This document shows, piece by piece, positions 8,444 to 16,621 of a stretch of 64,000 nt of DNA (its first letter is position 1; each line of letters opens with the position of its first letter). Below the pieces are notes generated by a model. The model ran no database searches, was not told the DNA's origin, and saw nothing but the letters and a program-made list of their open reading frames with translations. The stretch lies in assembly GCA_965603515.1 (NCBI GenBank), contig CBFDDH010000009.1:1-64000 (forward strand). Direction: 5' to 3'. The translations under genes and the position numbers were made by a program. Origin of the DNA: JAUVZL01 sp965603515. Its GTDB lineage: Bacteria; Hydrothermota; Tepidihabitantia; SM23-42.

Positions 8444-9259
8444 TTTCTGGTTTAATAGTTTTAGATACCTCTTTAGTTCTCTGTATACCCTCTCGAAAGG
8501 CGGTAATTCCATCATGTGGATGGCTAGTCTCTCGCTCCACAATCTATTATAAGTAGCTTCCTTACTTAGTAGAGTGTCATGAATCTCAAAGGAGGTCAAG
8601 CCTTTATAAATGCCCTTTTCCTTAATCTGCTCACATAAATCCAGAAATTCTAAACACTCGTTAGATATCAAATACCACAGATCATATATATCTCGCGGTT
8701 CTTTTCTACTTGGATCTAAAATGCTCAAGATTTTTTCCATAAATATTTCTTCCAGTGAATAAAGTCTTAATTTTATATCTTCAGGTATGTCATGGTATTC
8801 ATCGTATTCCGGCAAAAGTGTTTTGATAACAGGTTGGTTAATTAATTTCTCCTTTATTGTAAAATCAATTTTTATTTCTCCTCTTGCTAAATCAGCCCCT
8901 AACGGCCCAGAGAAATTTATATAAAAAGTATAGCTATTAATATGTGTTTCTTTGCTTTTTAGAACTAATCTGATATTAACAAGTTCCAAAACATGTTCAT
9001 AAACTTCTTCTAACATCTTCTCAAGATTCTCCATTGAAATGTTTTTTAAAAGTGTAAAATCTAGATCTTCTGAAAATCGATAATCAGAGAAATAAAATTT
9101 CTTCAACGCTGTGCCGCCTTTAAAACATACTGTATCAAACAGCTTGGACTTAGCAATTCCGATGAGAATCCAAGATAACACATAATCCTTTTCAATTGCC
9201 TTCACCGGTATGCCGCCTAATTTAGATTCTAATCTAAACAAATTTCGGGATTCTATCAT
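8435..9259 (-). CDS. AbiEii-type nucleotidyltransferase toxin
   Basis: 274 aa of the AbiEii/type IV toxin family. The signature CFKGGTALKKFYF (GG at 48-49) is followed by SEDLDFTLL with aspartates D65 and D67, the polymerase-beta-like catalytic pattern. LEEIFMEKILSILDP and DIYDLWYL further on also match the family. Characterised members transfer nucleotides to tRNA acceptor ends and block growth. It starts 1 nt after the AbiEi stop in the same operon, and its 3' end overlaps miaA convergently by 9 nt. Genome-defence or element-maintenance cargo is the likely role. Confidence 0.88.
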   Translation of the reverse strand: MIESRNLFRLESKLGGIPVKAIEKDYVLSWILIGIAKSKLFDTVCFKGGTALKKFYFSDYRFSEDLDFTLLKNISMENLEKMLEEVYEHVLELVNIRLVLKSKETHINSYTFYINFSGPLGADLARGEIKIDFTIKEKLINQPVIKTLLPEYDEYHDIPEDIKLRLYSLEEIFMEKILSILDPSRKEPRDIYDLWYLISNECLEFLDLCEQIKEKGIYKGLTSFEIHDTLLSKEATYNRLWSERLAIHMMELPPFERVYRELKRYLKLLNQKLV

Positions 9260-9260
9260 T

Positions 9261-10088
9261 TTAAGTACTCACACTCTTTTTCATTTCCTCTGGGCTGATA
9301 TTAGCAATCAGCTTCCAGGAGTTCTTATATGTCTCCTTAGTAGACAATAATGGATCTAATACATAATATTTATTGTTTATGCACGTGCGCAATTTTGCTA
9401 AATCACCAGTATCTTGTAGGCTTAGACTTTCCAATATATATCCAAGCCTTTTGATAACAACGATTTTTTTGAATTTTACTGCATAATCAAGCAGTTTTTC
9501 GAAGTCAATTTCTTGCTTCTTCATCCATAAACCTTTTACGATCTCTAAAACTCCACCGCAGTATTTCGGACGATATAAACAATCAATAACCGTTTTCTCT
9601 ATATCACTGACTCTCACCTGTTCAGACTTTGTAACCCAAATCTTTTTCACTCCCCAAATGTATTTAGCACTCATATGAATAAACTCGAAAGTAGTGTTTC
9701 CCACAATTCTCTTCTTTTTATATTCCCTTTTTGGTGTAGTCACATATACCTTCGTAATAGGGTGTGTTACCATATTGTGTATATCCATAGCACTATAATA
9801 TGAAATATAATAATGAGGACTTTTGACGATTTCTCTTGCTGCCACGTACCAGTTTCCTATATAACTAATATCCTGACCAAGTTCGTGCGGAATTATGACA
9901 TATTTACCAGGTTTTAAACGCGCAATCACCTTTCTTTTTACTAAATCATATCTCAGTTTTCTAGCAGTGCTGCCTTTTAGGTCGGTAATTTTCTCAATGT
10001 CATCGGCTGTGAATACAACTTTTCCGTGTTCGTAAAGAGAGGTAATAAGTTTAGCGCTCACGGGGCCTAATGTTTTCTTGTAATTCAT
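9261..10088 (-). CDS. AbiEi-type antitoxin/repressor
   Basis: 275 aa. An N-terminal winged-helix region (VSAKLITSLYEHGKVVFTADDIEKITDL) leads into a domain with GKYVIIP, HYYISYYSAMDIH and SDIEKTVIDCL, as in AbiEi/type IV antitoxins. These bind inverted repeats in their own promoter and neutralise AbiEii. The ATG at 10088 is chosen because AAGGAGG precedes it; the in-frame TTG at 10106 lies upstream of that ribosome site. The promoter and a perfect TGTTAC-N7-GTAACA palindrome lie just upstream, so autoregulation is very likely. Confidence 0.85.
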   Translation of the reverse strand: MNYKKTLGPVSAKLITSLYEHGKVVFTADDIEKITDLKGSTARKLRYDLVKRKVIARLKPGKYVIIPHELGQDISYIGNWYVAAREIVKSPHYYISYYSAMDIHNMVTHPITKVYVTTPKREYKKKRIVGNTTFEFIHMSAKYIWGVKKIWVTKSEQVRVSDIEKTVIDCLYRPKYCGGVLEIVKGLWMKKQEIDFEKLLDYAVKFKKIVVIKRLGYILESLSLQDTGDLAKLRTCINNKYYVLDPLLSTKETYKNSWKLIANISPEEMKKSVST

Positions 10089-10108
10089 CCTACCTCCTTC
10101 GTGCAAAT

Positions 10109-10154
10109 TGTTACTCTATATGTAACATTTTATACAAATCAGGTAGCTTGTCAA
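10109..10154 (-). promoter_or_regulatory. abiE promoter with palindromic operator
   Basis: -35 TTGACA at 10154-10149, 16-bp spacer, -10 TAAAAT at 10132-10127. A perfect inverted repeat TGTTAC/GTAACA (10109-10114 and 10122-10127) abuts the -10 and covers the start of transcription, the expected position for AbiEi repression. Confidence 0.75.
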
Positions 10155-10212
10155 GTACTTTTTACTTAGTGATTATTTCGCTATGATAGTTTCTACTATT
10201 AACGAACACGAA

Positions 10213-10908
10213 TCACGGGGCACAATTACATCTGGTCATCCTCTCCCGTACTATCTTCTCAACAAAACTAATTTCTTGTTCAATTGTTAACTTTGTTGTA
10301 TCAACAACAATAGCATCTTCAGCTTTTTTCAAAGGTGAATGTTGCCTGCTTGAGTCATACTTATCGCGGAATTTCAGATTTTTTCTAACTTCATTGAAAT
10401 TTGATTCTATATTTTTTTCGGATAGTTCTTTTCGTCTTCTTTGTACCCTCACCTCCAGATCAGCCTGCATGAAAATCTTAACCTGTGCATTTGGGAAAAC
10501 AACTGTCCCAATATCTCGACCTTCACAAACAACATCTTTACCCTCTGCCACTTCGCGCTGTTTGTCAATCATCCAAACACGTACTTCAGCTAGCGCAGAT
10601 ATTGGTGAAACAAGATTATTGACCGGTGGTTTTCTTATTTCCAGAGTGACCTCACTCTCATCAAGATAAACATGGGTTTGATGATTTTCCTGTCGTAAAT
10701 CAATTGTAGTCTTCTCTATTATCTTCTCAACAATCGACATCGCTATATTCTCAGTATCTCCTTTATACTGTAGGTATTTTAGAGTAATCGCTCGATACAT
10801 TGCTCCAGTATCAAGATAAAAAAAATTCAACCTTCTAGCAAGTTCTCTGGCAGTTGTACTCTTGCCCGAACCGGCTCCACCATCGATCGCTACAACGAAT
10901 TTTGCCAT
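10213..10908 (-). CDS. cmk: Cytidylate kinase
   Basis: 231 aa, the normal length for (d)CMP kinase, which phosphorylates CMP and dCMP with ATP. The P-loop GGAGSGKST is at 10-18, followed by FYLDTGAMYRAITL, the CMP-binding GRDIGTVVFPNA, and the lid region RRKELSEKN and RDKYDSSR. It overlaps the upstream nucleotidyltransferase-like gene by 19 nt and is the last gene of a three-gene minus-strand operon. Confidence 0.95.
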   Translation of the reverse strand: MAKFVVAIDGGAGSGKSTTARELARRLNFFYLDTGAMYRAITLKYLQYKGDTENIAMSIVEKIIEKTTIDLRQENHQTHVYLDESEVTLEIRKPPVNNLVSPISALAEVRVWMIDKQREVAEGKDVVCEGRDIGTVVFPNAQVKIFMQADLEVRVQRRRKELSEKNIESNFNEVRKNLKFRDKYDSSRQHSPLKKAEDAIVVDTTKLTIEQEISFVEKIVRERMTRCNCAP

Positions 10909-12044
10909 CTGTAATATGTTCTGATTAGTTCCTCATAATGTTTGGACATCTTGACATTTCTCCGCTGCATGACAATTTTTGCAGTAGCAATGGCTTTTTC
11001 CAAATCGTAGTTCTTTTGTTTGGTAGTACTTAACCATTTAAAACCCGGGATGTATTTAGGCATCATACCACCACCAAAGAAGTTCACAAACGAACCGATG
11101 ATAGCACCGGTTGGGATCAGGGTACTAATACCTGTTTTTGTGTGGTCTCCGATAAAGCAACCGAGTTTTTTCATACCTGAATCGAGTTCTTTTGTACCTA
11201 TCTTGGTGTGTACTGAACTATAATTGTTTTTGAGATCGGAATTTGTTGTCAACGCACCTAAATTCACCCATTCTCCAATGAATGAATGTCCAATAAACCC
11301 TTCGTGATTCTTATTACTATAACCCTGAAATATACAGGACTCAACCTCGCCACCGATACGGCATGATGGTCCTATACTAGATTCAATGATCTTTGCACGA
11401 TCTATAATTGAACCAGGACCTATATAAGAAGGACCTACGATAGTTGAAAAAGGTCTGATAGTAACATCGTTGTCAATGTATACTGGGCCATTGGAAACAT
11501 CAATAGTAACAAACTTATGGATGTGAACCTTTTGTCCTACGAACACTTCATTTTTTTTACCGATTATGTAAACGTGTTTGGGGATTTTGTGCTTTGCTTT
11601 TGCATACTTAAACTGACAGGTTAAGACAACACTATTCAGTCTTATTAAATCCCACAATCTGTCCAGGCGAAAGCCATCTATTTCCCGCGTAGTCTTTATT
11701 CTTTTAAGAGTCTTTTTGATTTCCTCTAAGTTCTGTGGAAAAGGTGGTTTTTGCTTGAAACATCCGATCGGCTGGGAACCAATTGAGAATTGCGTATCTT
11801 TGCCAGATATAACAATGCGCTTACTGATTATTGCACGGGCTGAAAGGTACAAAGCCGGACCACTGATTCCAATCTTCTTATTGTCAAACAGTTTGCGTGT
11901 CACATAGCCTATTTTAGCCTGTTTGAAAAAATCTGCTGTGTTTTCGCTGACTGTTCTCATCCCAACCCGAAGCAAGAATTGTGGGTAGAAATTTATCAAT
12001 GGATCAAAGTGGTCGATATTGTCTTCGTAGATTATTACTTTCAC
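10890..12044 (-). CDS. Sugar nucleotidyltransferase/left-handed beta-helix protein
   Basis: 384 aa. The N-terminal ~180 residues look like a diverged nucleotidyltransferase domain of the putative sugar-NTP-transferase (GlmU-like) group. From about 185 onward hexapeptide repeats build a left-handed beta-helix (VTIRPFSTIVGPSYIGPGS, AKIIESSIGPSCRIGG, then TKIGTKELDSGMKKLG and TKTGISTLIPTGAIIG). It probably handles an activated sugar for cell-surface polymers, but the classic NTP-binding glycine loop is not obvious, so the substrate is unknown. It overlaps its neighbours by 4 nt and 19 nt. Confidence 0.7.
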   Translation of the reverse strand: MKVIIYEDNIDHFDPLINFYPQFLLRVGMRTVSENTADFFKQAKIGYVTRKLFDNKKIGISGPALYLSARAIISKRIVISGKDTQFSIGSQPIGCFKQKPPFPQNLEEIKKTLKRIKTTREIDGFRLDRLWDLIRLNSVVLTCQFKYAKAKHKIPKHVYIIGKKNEVFVGQKVHIHKFVTIDVSNGPVYIDNDVTIRPFSTIVGPSYIGPGSIIDRAKIIESSIGPSCRIGGEVESCIFQGYSNKNHEGFIGHSFIGEWVNLGALTTNSDLKNNYSSVHTKIGTKELDSGMKKLGCFIGDHTKTGISTLIPTGAIIGSFVNFFGGGMMPKYIPGFKWLSTTKQKNYDLEKAIATAKIVMQRRNVKMSKHYEELIRTYYRWQNSL

Positions 12045-12442
12045 AAAGAGAGGAAAATCGTTGCCAGAATAGCAAAAATTATGCCGAAGACTCTCATCGT
12101 AGTTATTGTCTCTTTCAAAAATATGAATCCATAGAGTACTGGAAAGATCACATACATATTTGTGAGAGGAAAAACTACTGAAGCAGGCCCAATTTTCACT
12201 GCTTTGTAAAAACTAAGTATTGCAACTAAAGAGACTAATCCAATCGGTATAGCATACAGGACGTGTTTAGTCACCATTAAATCCCTATGAAAACCAAGGT
12301 ATATCGACAAAAAGATAATCCCCCAAAGAGAGATCCAAAATGCAGTGCTTGAAGTGTTGAAATAATGGGTCATCATTTTACTGCCAATTGCCCAAAATCC
12401 CCAGCCAATCAGGGCAATAAACGTATATTTTACATACCCCAT
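12041..12442 (-). CDS. Half-size DMT/EamA-family transporter
   Basis: 133 aa, four to five hydrophobic helices, equal to a single EamA/SMR-like unit (IALIGWGFWAIGSKMMTHYF at the N-terminus, SFYKAVKIGPASVVFPLTN in the middle, FLKETITTMRVFGIIFAI at the end). Members of this size function as dimers and export small metabolites; the substrate is unknown. The ATG is 5 nt after a -10 box, so the mRNA is leaderless. It is the first gene of the operon with the nucleotidyltransferase-like gene and cmk, and is divergent from thrS. Confidence 0.75.
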   Translation of the reverse strand: MGYVKYTFIALIGWGFWAIGSKMMTHYFNTSSTAFWISLWGIIFLSIYLGFHRDLMVTKHVLYAIPIGLVSLVAILSFYKAVKIGPASVVFPLTNMYVIFPVLYGFIFLKETITTMRVFGIIFAILATIFLSL

Positions 12443-12447
12443 AGCTG

Positions 12448-12475
12448 ATTATAGTCAAACAGAACTGGAAGTCAA
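12448..12475 (-). promoter_or_regulatory. DMT transporter promoter (leaderless)
   Basis: -35 TTGACT at 12475-12470, 16-bp spacer, -10 TATAAT at 12453-12448, 5 nt to the ATG at 12442. Confidence 0.8.
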
Positions 12476-12505
12476 GAGAGCGATGACTACTTTTTCAGAG
12501 CTCTC
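12476..12505. repeat. 30-nt palindromic element, copy B
   Basis: Outer arms GAGAGC and GCTCTC pair perfectly, and an inner TGA/TCA pair is separated from them by GA opposite GA. It lies exactly between the divergent -35 boxes of the DMT transporter and thrS. Confidence 0.65.
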
Positions 12506-12516
12506 CTGTCTAACTC

Positions 12517-12544
12517 TTGACAAATTAGAAAAATAATCTATAAT
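12517..12544 (+). promoter_or_regulatory. thrS promoter (leaderless)
   Basis: -35 TTGACA at 12517-12522, 16-bp spacer, -10 TATAAT at 12539-12544, 6 nt to the ATG at 12551. With no leader there is no room for a T-box or a ThrRS-type operator in the mRNA. Confidence 0.8.
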
Positions 12545-12550
12545 TGACAC

Positions 12551-14449
12551 ATGGTTAAGGTCAAGGTCAAAAAGAAGAATTTCAAGGTCGAAAAAGGCTC
12601 GTGTATCAGTGATTTGATTACGGATAAGAAGGTTATTGCAGCATTGTTAAATGGTAAGCTCTGCGATCTTTCAAAGGAAATTACCAATGATTGTCAGCTC
12701 GAACTCATTAATTTTTCATCGGATATCGGCAAAAAGATATACTGGCATTCTGCTTCTCATGTCATGGCAATGGCAGTGAAATCTTTGTTCCCAGAGGCAA
12801 AATATGCTATTGGACCGGCAATTGAGCAGGGTTTCTATTATGATTTCGATACTAAAAAACGTTTCTCTCCGGAAGATCTCGAAAAGATCGAGAAGAAAAT
12901 GGTTGAAATAATCGCTAAGAACATACCTTTTGAGCGACTCACCATGAAAAAAGAGGCAGTGATTGAATTCTTCAATAGAAGGGAAGAACAATATAAGGTT
13001 GAGCTGGTAAAGGCTATCCCAGACCCTGAAGTCACTCTTTACCGAAATAATGACTTTATTGACTTATGTGCAGGCCCCCATGTTCCAAGCACTGGTTATA
13101 TCAAGGCATTTAAGCTACTAAGTATTGCTGGTGCTTATTGGCGGGGTGATATTGATCGACCCATGCTCTCAAGAATCTACGGGATTGCATTTCCAGACAA
13201 TAAAGAGTTAAAGGCATACCTTAAGAAACTCGAAGAAGCCAAACAACGCGATCATCGTAGATTGGGCACTGAACTGGAACTCTATTCAATCTTCGAAGAA
13301 GCTGGTTCAGGATTAGTCTACTGGCATCCAAAAGGCGCGTTGATTAAAAGACTCATTGAGGAATATTGGTTGCAGGAACACATAAATGCCGGTTATCTAA
13401 TAGTCTCCACACCCCATATTGCTCGTGGCCATCTTTGGCATCAGTCAGGTCACTATGATTTCTATCACGAGCATATGTTTATCCTACCTGTGGAGAATGA
13501 AGAATATATCCTTAAACCAATGAATTGCCCTGGGCATATTCTGATATACAAATCAAAAGTAAGAAGCTATAGGGATTTACCACTCAAGTACGCAGAACTG
13601 GGACAGGTTTACAGAAATGAACTCTCCGGGACTCTCCACGGCCTTTTGCGTGTACGGGGGATCACTATTGACGATGGACATATTTTCTGTCAACCAAGTC
13701 AAATTATAGATGAACTCTGCAAGGTTTTGGAACTAACCCTGAAAATCCTGAAGAAATTCGGTTTTGACCACTATAAAATCGACCTTTCCGTACGTGGGCA
13801 GCATAATAAAGAAAAATATCTGGGCAGTGATGAGGAATGGATCCGTGCTGAGAAAGGTCTTGTCTCAGCGCTCGATAAAATGAACCTGAAGTATACAAGA
13901 AAACAAGGTGAAGCAGTTTTCTATGGACCGAAAATCGACATAAAACTACTCGATGCCCTGGGTCGGGAGTGGCAAGCCACGACAATCCAATTCGATTTCA
14001 ACCTGCCAAAACGCTTTAAAATCGAATATATGGACAAAGATGGTCAGCACAAAGAAGTCGTTGCCATCCACCGGGCGATATATGGTTCATTAGAACGATT
14101 CATTGGTTGTCTGATTGAACATTACAGGGGCGCTTTTCCCTTATGGTTATCACCAGTTCAGGTTGTCGTCATGCCCATTACCAATAAACAGGACAAGTAT
14201 GCGAACAAAGTATTAAAAAGATTGCTAAAACAGAAGCTAAGAGTAGAATTGAATGATAAATCCGAGAAAATGAATTATCGAATTCGAGAAGCTGAAGTAC
14301 AAAAAGCCCCATATATTATAATTGTTGGTAAACGGGAAGTCGATAATACTACTGTTTCAGTAAGAAAACATGGTAAAGGAGATATTGGTACAATGAAGTT
14401 AAAGGATTTTTTGAATCTTATAAAAAAAGACCTTGGAGGTAACGATTAA
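12551..14449 (+). CDS. thrS: Threonyl-tRNA synthetase
   Basis: 632 aa, near standard length. Domains in order: TGS (about 1-60), editing domain with HSASHVMAMAV and CAGPHVPSTG, class II catalytic core with KPMNCPGHILIYK and the motif 2 region RNELSGTLHGLLRVRG, motif 3 near AIYGSLERFIG, and the anticodon-binding domain (VQVVVMPITNKQDKYAN onward). It charges tRNA-Thr in the cytoplasm. It heads the translation operon through its own leaderless promoter and its last codons contain the Shine-Dalgarno of infC. Confidence 0.97.
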   Translation: MVKVKVKKKNFKVEKGSCISDLITDKKVIAALLNGKLCDLSKEITNDCQLELINFSSDIGKKIYWHSASHVMAMAVKSLFPEAKYAIGPAIEQGFYYDFDTKKRFSPEDLEKIEKKMVEIIAKNIPFERLTMKKEAVIEFFNRREEQYKVELVKAIPDPEVTLYRNNDFIDLCAGPHVPSTGYIKAFKLLSIAGAYWRGDIDRPMLSRIYGIAFPDNKELKAYLKKLEEAKQRDHRRLGTELELYSIFEEAGSGLVYWHPKGALIKRLIEEYWLQEHINAGYLIVSTPHIARGHLWHQSGHYDFYHEHMFILPVENEEYILKPMNCPGHILIYKSKVRSYRDLPLKYAELGQVYRNELSGTLHGLLRVRGITIDDGHIFCQPSQIIDELCKVLELTLKILKKFGFDHYKIDLSVRGQHNKEKYLGSDEEWIRAEKGLVSALDKMNLKYTRKQGEAVFYGPKIDIKLLDALGREWQATTIQFDFNLPKRFKIEYMDKDGQHKEVVAIHRAIYGSLERFIGCLIEHYRGAFPLWLSPVQVVVMPITNKQDKYANKVLKRLLKQKLRVELNDKSEKMNYRIREAEVQKAPYIIIVGKREVDNTTVSVRKHGKGDIGTMKLKDFLNLIKKDLGGND

Positions 14450-14975
14450 ACAAATCCCAAGAGTGAATAGAAGAATACGGGCTCAGAGAGTCAAGTTGAT
14501 AAGTGCTGATGGCGAAGTACTTGGTGAATTTCATATAAATGATGCCATGCGCATGGCTCAAGAAAAGAAATTAGACCTTGTTGAAGTTGCACCAAATACC
14601 AAACCTCCAGTGTGCAAATTACTGGATTTTGGCAAGTATTTATATGAAAAAAAGCGACAAGAACGAATAGCACGTAAACATCAACACCGAACTTCAGCCC
14701 GAGGTATGAGAATGTCTCTGAAGATTAGTGAACACGATTATCAAGTCAAACTAGTGAAAGTAAAGGAATTGCTTGAAGAAGGTAATAGAGTTAAGGTGAC
14801 TCTACGTCTACGTGGTCGGGAAATGTTACATTCTGATCTAGGAAGAAAAGTTCTGGAGAGAGTAATATCCGACGTTGAAGGGATCGGCAAAGTGGAAAAA
14901 CAACCGAAACAAGAGCATAATATACTATATGTTACATTTCTTGCTGAGAAGAAAAGGAGAGGATCTAATGGCTAA
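14445..14975 (+). CDS. infC: Translation initiation factor IF-3 (AUU start)
   Basis: 176 aa. The N-domain begins KQIPRVNRRIRAQRVKLIS and includes LDLVEVAPNTKPPVCKLLDF. The C-domain includes SLKISEHDYQVKLVKVKELL and VTLRLRGREM. Start choice: GGAGGT at 14435-14440 is followed after 4 nt by ATT at 14445, and the protein begins exactly where IF-3s begin. The upstream TTG at 14433 overlaps the Shine-Dalgarno itself and is not credible. E. coli infC also starts with AUU, which lets IF-3 repress its own translation. The ATT overlaps the thrS stop by 1 nt. Confidence 0.93.
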   Translation: MKQIPRVNRRIRAQRVKLISADGEVLGEFHINDAMRMAQEKKLDLVEVAPNTKPPVCKLLDFGKYLYEKKRQERIARKHQHRTSARGMRMSLKISEHDYQVKLVKVKELLEEGNRVKVTLRLRGREMLHSDLGRKVLERVISDVEGIGKVEKQPKQEHNILYVTFLAEKKRRGSNG

Positions 14976-15156
14976 ACAGAAAACAAAAAGAGGTTTGGCA
15001 AAAAGGGTAAAAAAGAAGAAAAGTGGAGAAATTTCAAGGAGGAGAGCTGGTAAGGGCCATAATCTCACCTCAAAATCAAAGAAGCGAAAAAGGAGACTCC
15101 GCCAACCAACCATATTGGCAAAAGGTGACAAAAAACGTTTAAAAGGCATAATTTAG
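14968..15156 (+). CDS. rpmI: Ribosomal protein L35
   Basis: 62 aa, strongly basic, beginning MAKQKTKRGLAKRVKKKKSG with the L35 pattern RRRAGKGHNLTSKSKKRKRR and ending KRLKGII. The ATG at 14968 is chosen because AGGAGAGG precedes it; longer upstream frames only read infC in another phase. It overlaps infC by 8 nt. Confidence 0.95.
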   Translation: MAKQKTKRGLAKRVKKKKSGEISRRRAGKGHNLTSKSKKRKRRLRQPTILAKGDKKRLKGII

Positions 15157-15162
15157 CAACAA

Positions 15163-15190
15163 TTGACAAAATTCGTAAAATGACTATAAT
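15163..15190 (+). promoter_or_regulatory. rplT promoter
   Basis: -35 TTGACA at 15163-15168, 16-bp spacer, -10 TATAAT at 15185-15190. The leader is only about 14 nt and contains AAAAAGGAG before the ATG at 15211, so a folded L20-binding leader is not possible on this transcript. Confidence 0.75.
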
Positions 15191-15210
15191 TTCAAAAAGG
15201 AGATATTACG

Positions 15211-15558
15211 ATGCCAAGAACTAGAAATGTACCGTACACAAGAAAGAGGCGGAAGAAATGGCTAAAAGCAGCAAAGGGGTACTGGGGAGCAAGACACAAG
15301 CTGTATAAAACTGCTCGGGTAGCGGTTATGAAGGCATGGGTTTCAGCTTACCGGGAAAGAAAGCGTAAAAAGAGGGTTTTTCGAACCCTCTGGATCACCC
15401 GAATTAGTGCTGCCTTACAAGACCAGGATATGAAATACTCACAGTTCATCCATGCCTTGAAAAAGCACAACATTGAACTGGATAGAAAAACTTTAGCTGA
15501 TATTGCATACTCACATCCGGATGAGTTCAGTGCTCTTGTCCAATTGTGCAAGAGCTAA
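15211..15558 (+). CDS. rplT: Ribosomal protein L20
   Basis: 115 aa, standard length. It shows the basic N-terminal extension (RNVPYTRKRRKKWLKAAKGY) and the globular core with LWITRISAALQDQDMKYSQF. It binds 23S rRNA early in 50S assembly. It has its own promoter in addition to read-through from thrS/infC. Confidence 0.97.
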   Translation: MPRTRNVPYTRKRRKKWLKAAKGYWGARHKLYKTARVAVMKAWVSAYRERKRKKRVFRTLWITRISAALQDQDMKYSQFIHALKKHNIELDRKTLADIAYSHPDEFSALVQLCKS

Positions 15559-15576
15559 TAACAGGTAGATGTCTTT

Positions 15577-16578
15577 ATGGAAAAACGACTCAGAATACTA
15601 CAGGAACAAATCCAAGCCTCGCTCGAAAAAGCAAGAGACAAAAATGCATTAGAAGACTTGAGAATAAAGTATTTGGGTCGAAAAGGTGAAATAAACAAGC
15701 TTTTCAAAGAAATCGCTCAACTTCCAGTTGAACAAAAGCGCATCTTCGGCAATGAAATCAACCAACTGAAGCTAGTAGTCAACCAGGAACTGCATCAGCG
15801 CTTAGAGAAGTTTCAAACCAAGGACAAAGACATGATCGATCTTCTCTTACCTGGTAAAAAGCCCTATGTTGGACACGTCCATCCGATTTCCAAAATCTTC
15901 GATGAGCTGATAATGTTCTTCACAAATTTCGGTTTTTCCATTGCCACTGGTCCAGAAATAGAATATGACTGGTATAATTTTGGGGCACTCAATATCCCAC
16001 GAGATCATCCTGCACGTGATATGTTTTCGAGCTTTTATATCAAGGAAGACCTTCTTCTACGTAGTCATACTTCACCAGTTCAAATAAGGGTAATGGAGAA
16101 TCAAGAACCTCCAATTAAAATAATATGCCCAGGAAGATGCTACAGGTATGATGCATTTGATGCAAGCCACGCACCTGTTTTCCATCAAATTGAGGCTTTA
16201 TATGTGGACAAAGGCGTGTCATTTGGAGAGTTGAAATGGTTATTAAGTGAATTCGTAAGATTTCTCTTCGGTCCTAAGACAAAATATCAACTGAGACCGT
16301 CATTCTTCCCTTTTACTGAGCCTTCTGGTGAACTAGCTATTAGCTGTGCGGTTTGTGGCGGATCAGGCTGTTCAGTATGCGGTAATAGTGGTTGGCTTGA
16401 GCTCGGAGGATGTGGTATGGTTCATCCTCAGGTTCTGAAAAATGTTAAGATATCAACAAAAAAGTACTCAGGTTATGCATTGGGTATGGGTATTGAAAGA
16501 GTTGCAATGATAAAATATATTATTGATGATATAAGGGTATTTTTTAACAACGATATTAGATTTCTGGAGCAATTTTGA
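15577..16578 (+). CDS. pheS: Phenylalanyl-tRNA synthetase alpha subunit
   Basis: 333 aa, standard. An N-terminal coiled coil (about 1-85) precedes the class II core: HPISKIFDELIMFFTNFGF, GPEIEYDWYNFGALNIPRDH, motif 2 near CPGRCYRYDAFDASHAPVFH, and motif 3 in YALGMGIERVAMIKY. A Cys-rich insertion (CAVCGGSGCSVCGNSG, about 266-281) could bind zinc and is characteristic of some PheS lineages. It forms the (alpha-beta)2 enzyme with pheT downstream. Confidence 0.96.
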   Translation: MEKRLRILQEQIQASLEKARDKNALEDLRIKYLGRKGEINKLFKEIAQLPVEQKRIFGNEINQLKLVVNQELHQRLEKFQTKDKDMIDLLLPGKKPYVGHVHPISKIFDELIMFFTNFGFSIATGPEIEYDWYNFGALNIPRDHPARDMFSSFYIKEDLLLRSHTSPVQIRVMENQEPPIKIICPGRCYRYDAFDASHAPVFHQIEALYVDKGVSFGELKWLLSEFVRFLFGPKTKYQLRPSFFPFTEPSGELAISCAVCGGSGCSVCGNSGWLELGGCGMVHPQVLKNVKISTKKYSGYALGMGIERVAMIKYIIDDIRVFFNNDIRFLEQF

Positions 16579-16621
16579 TTGACTTCGTTAATATGATCAC
16601 ACGGAGCGAAAGCGAGGTTAC

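Noticed and set aside
12545..12551. T-box or threonine-responsive leader before thrS
   Set aside because: Promoter position leaves no leader RNA.
14875..14967. Upstream extension of rpmI
   Set aside because: It only reads the end of infC in another frame; L35 begins at ATG 14968 after a clear ribosome site.
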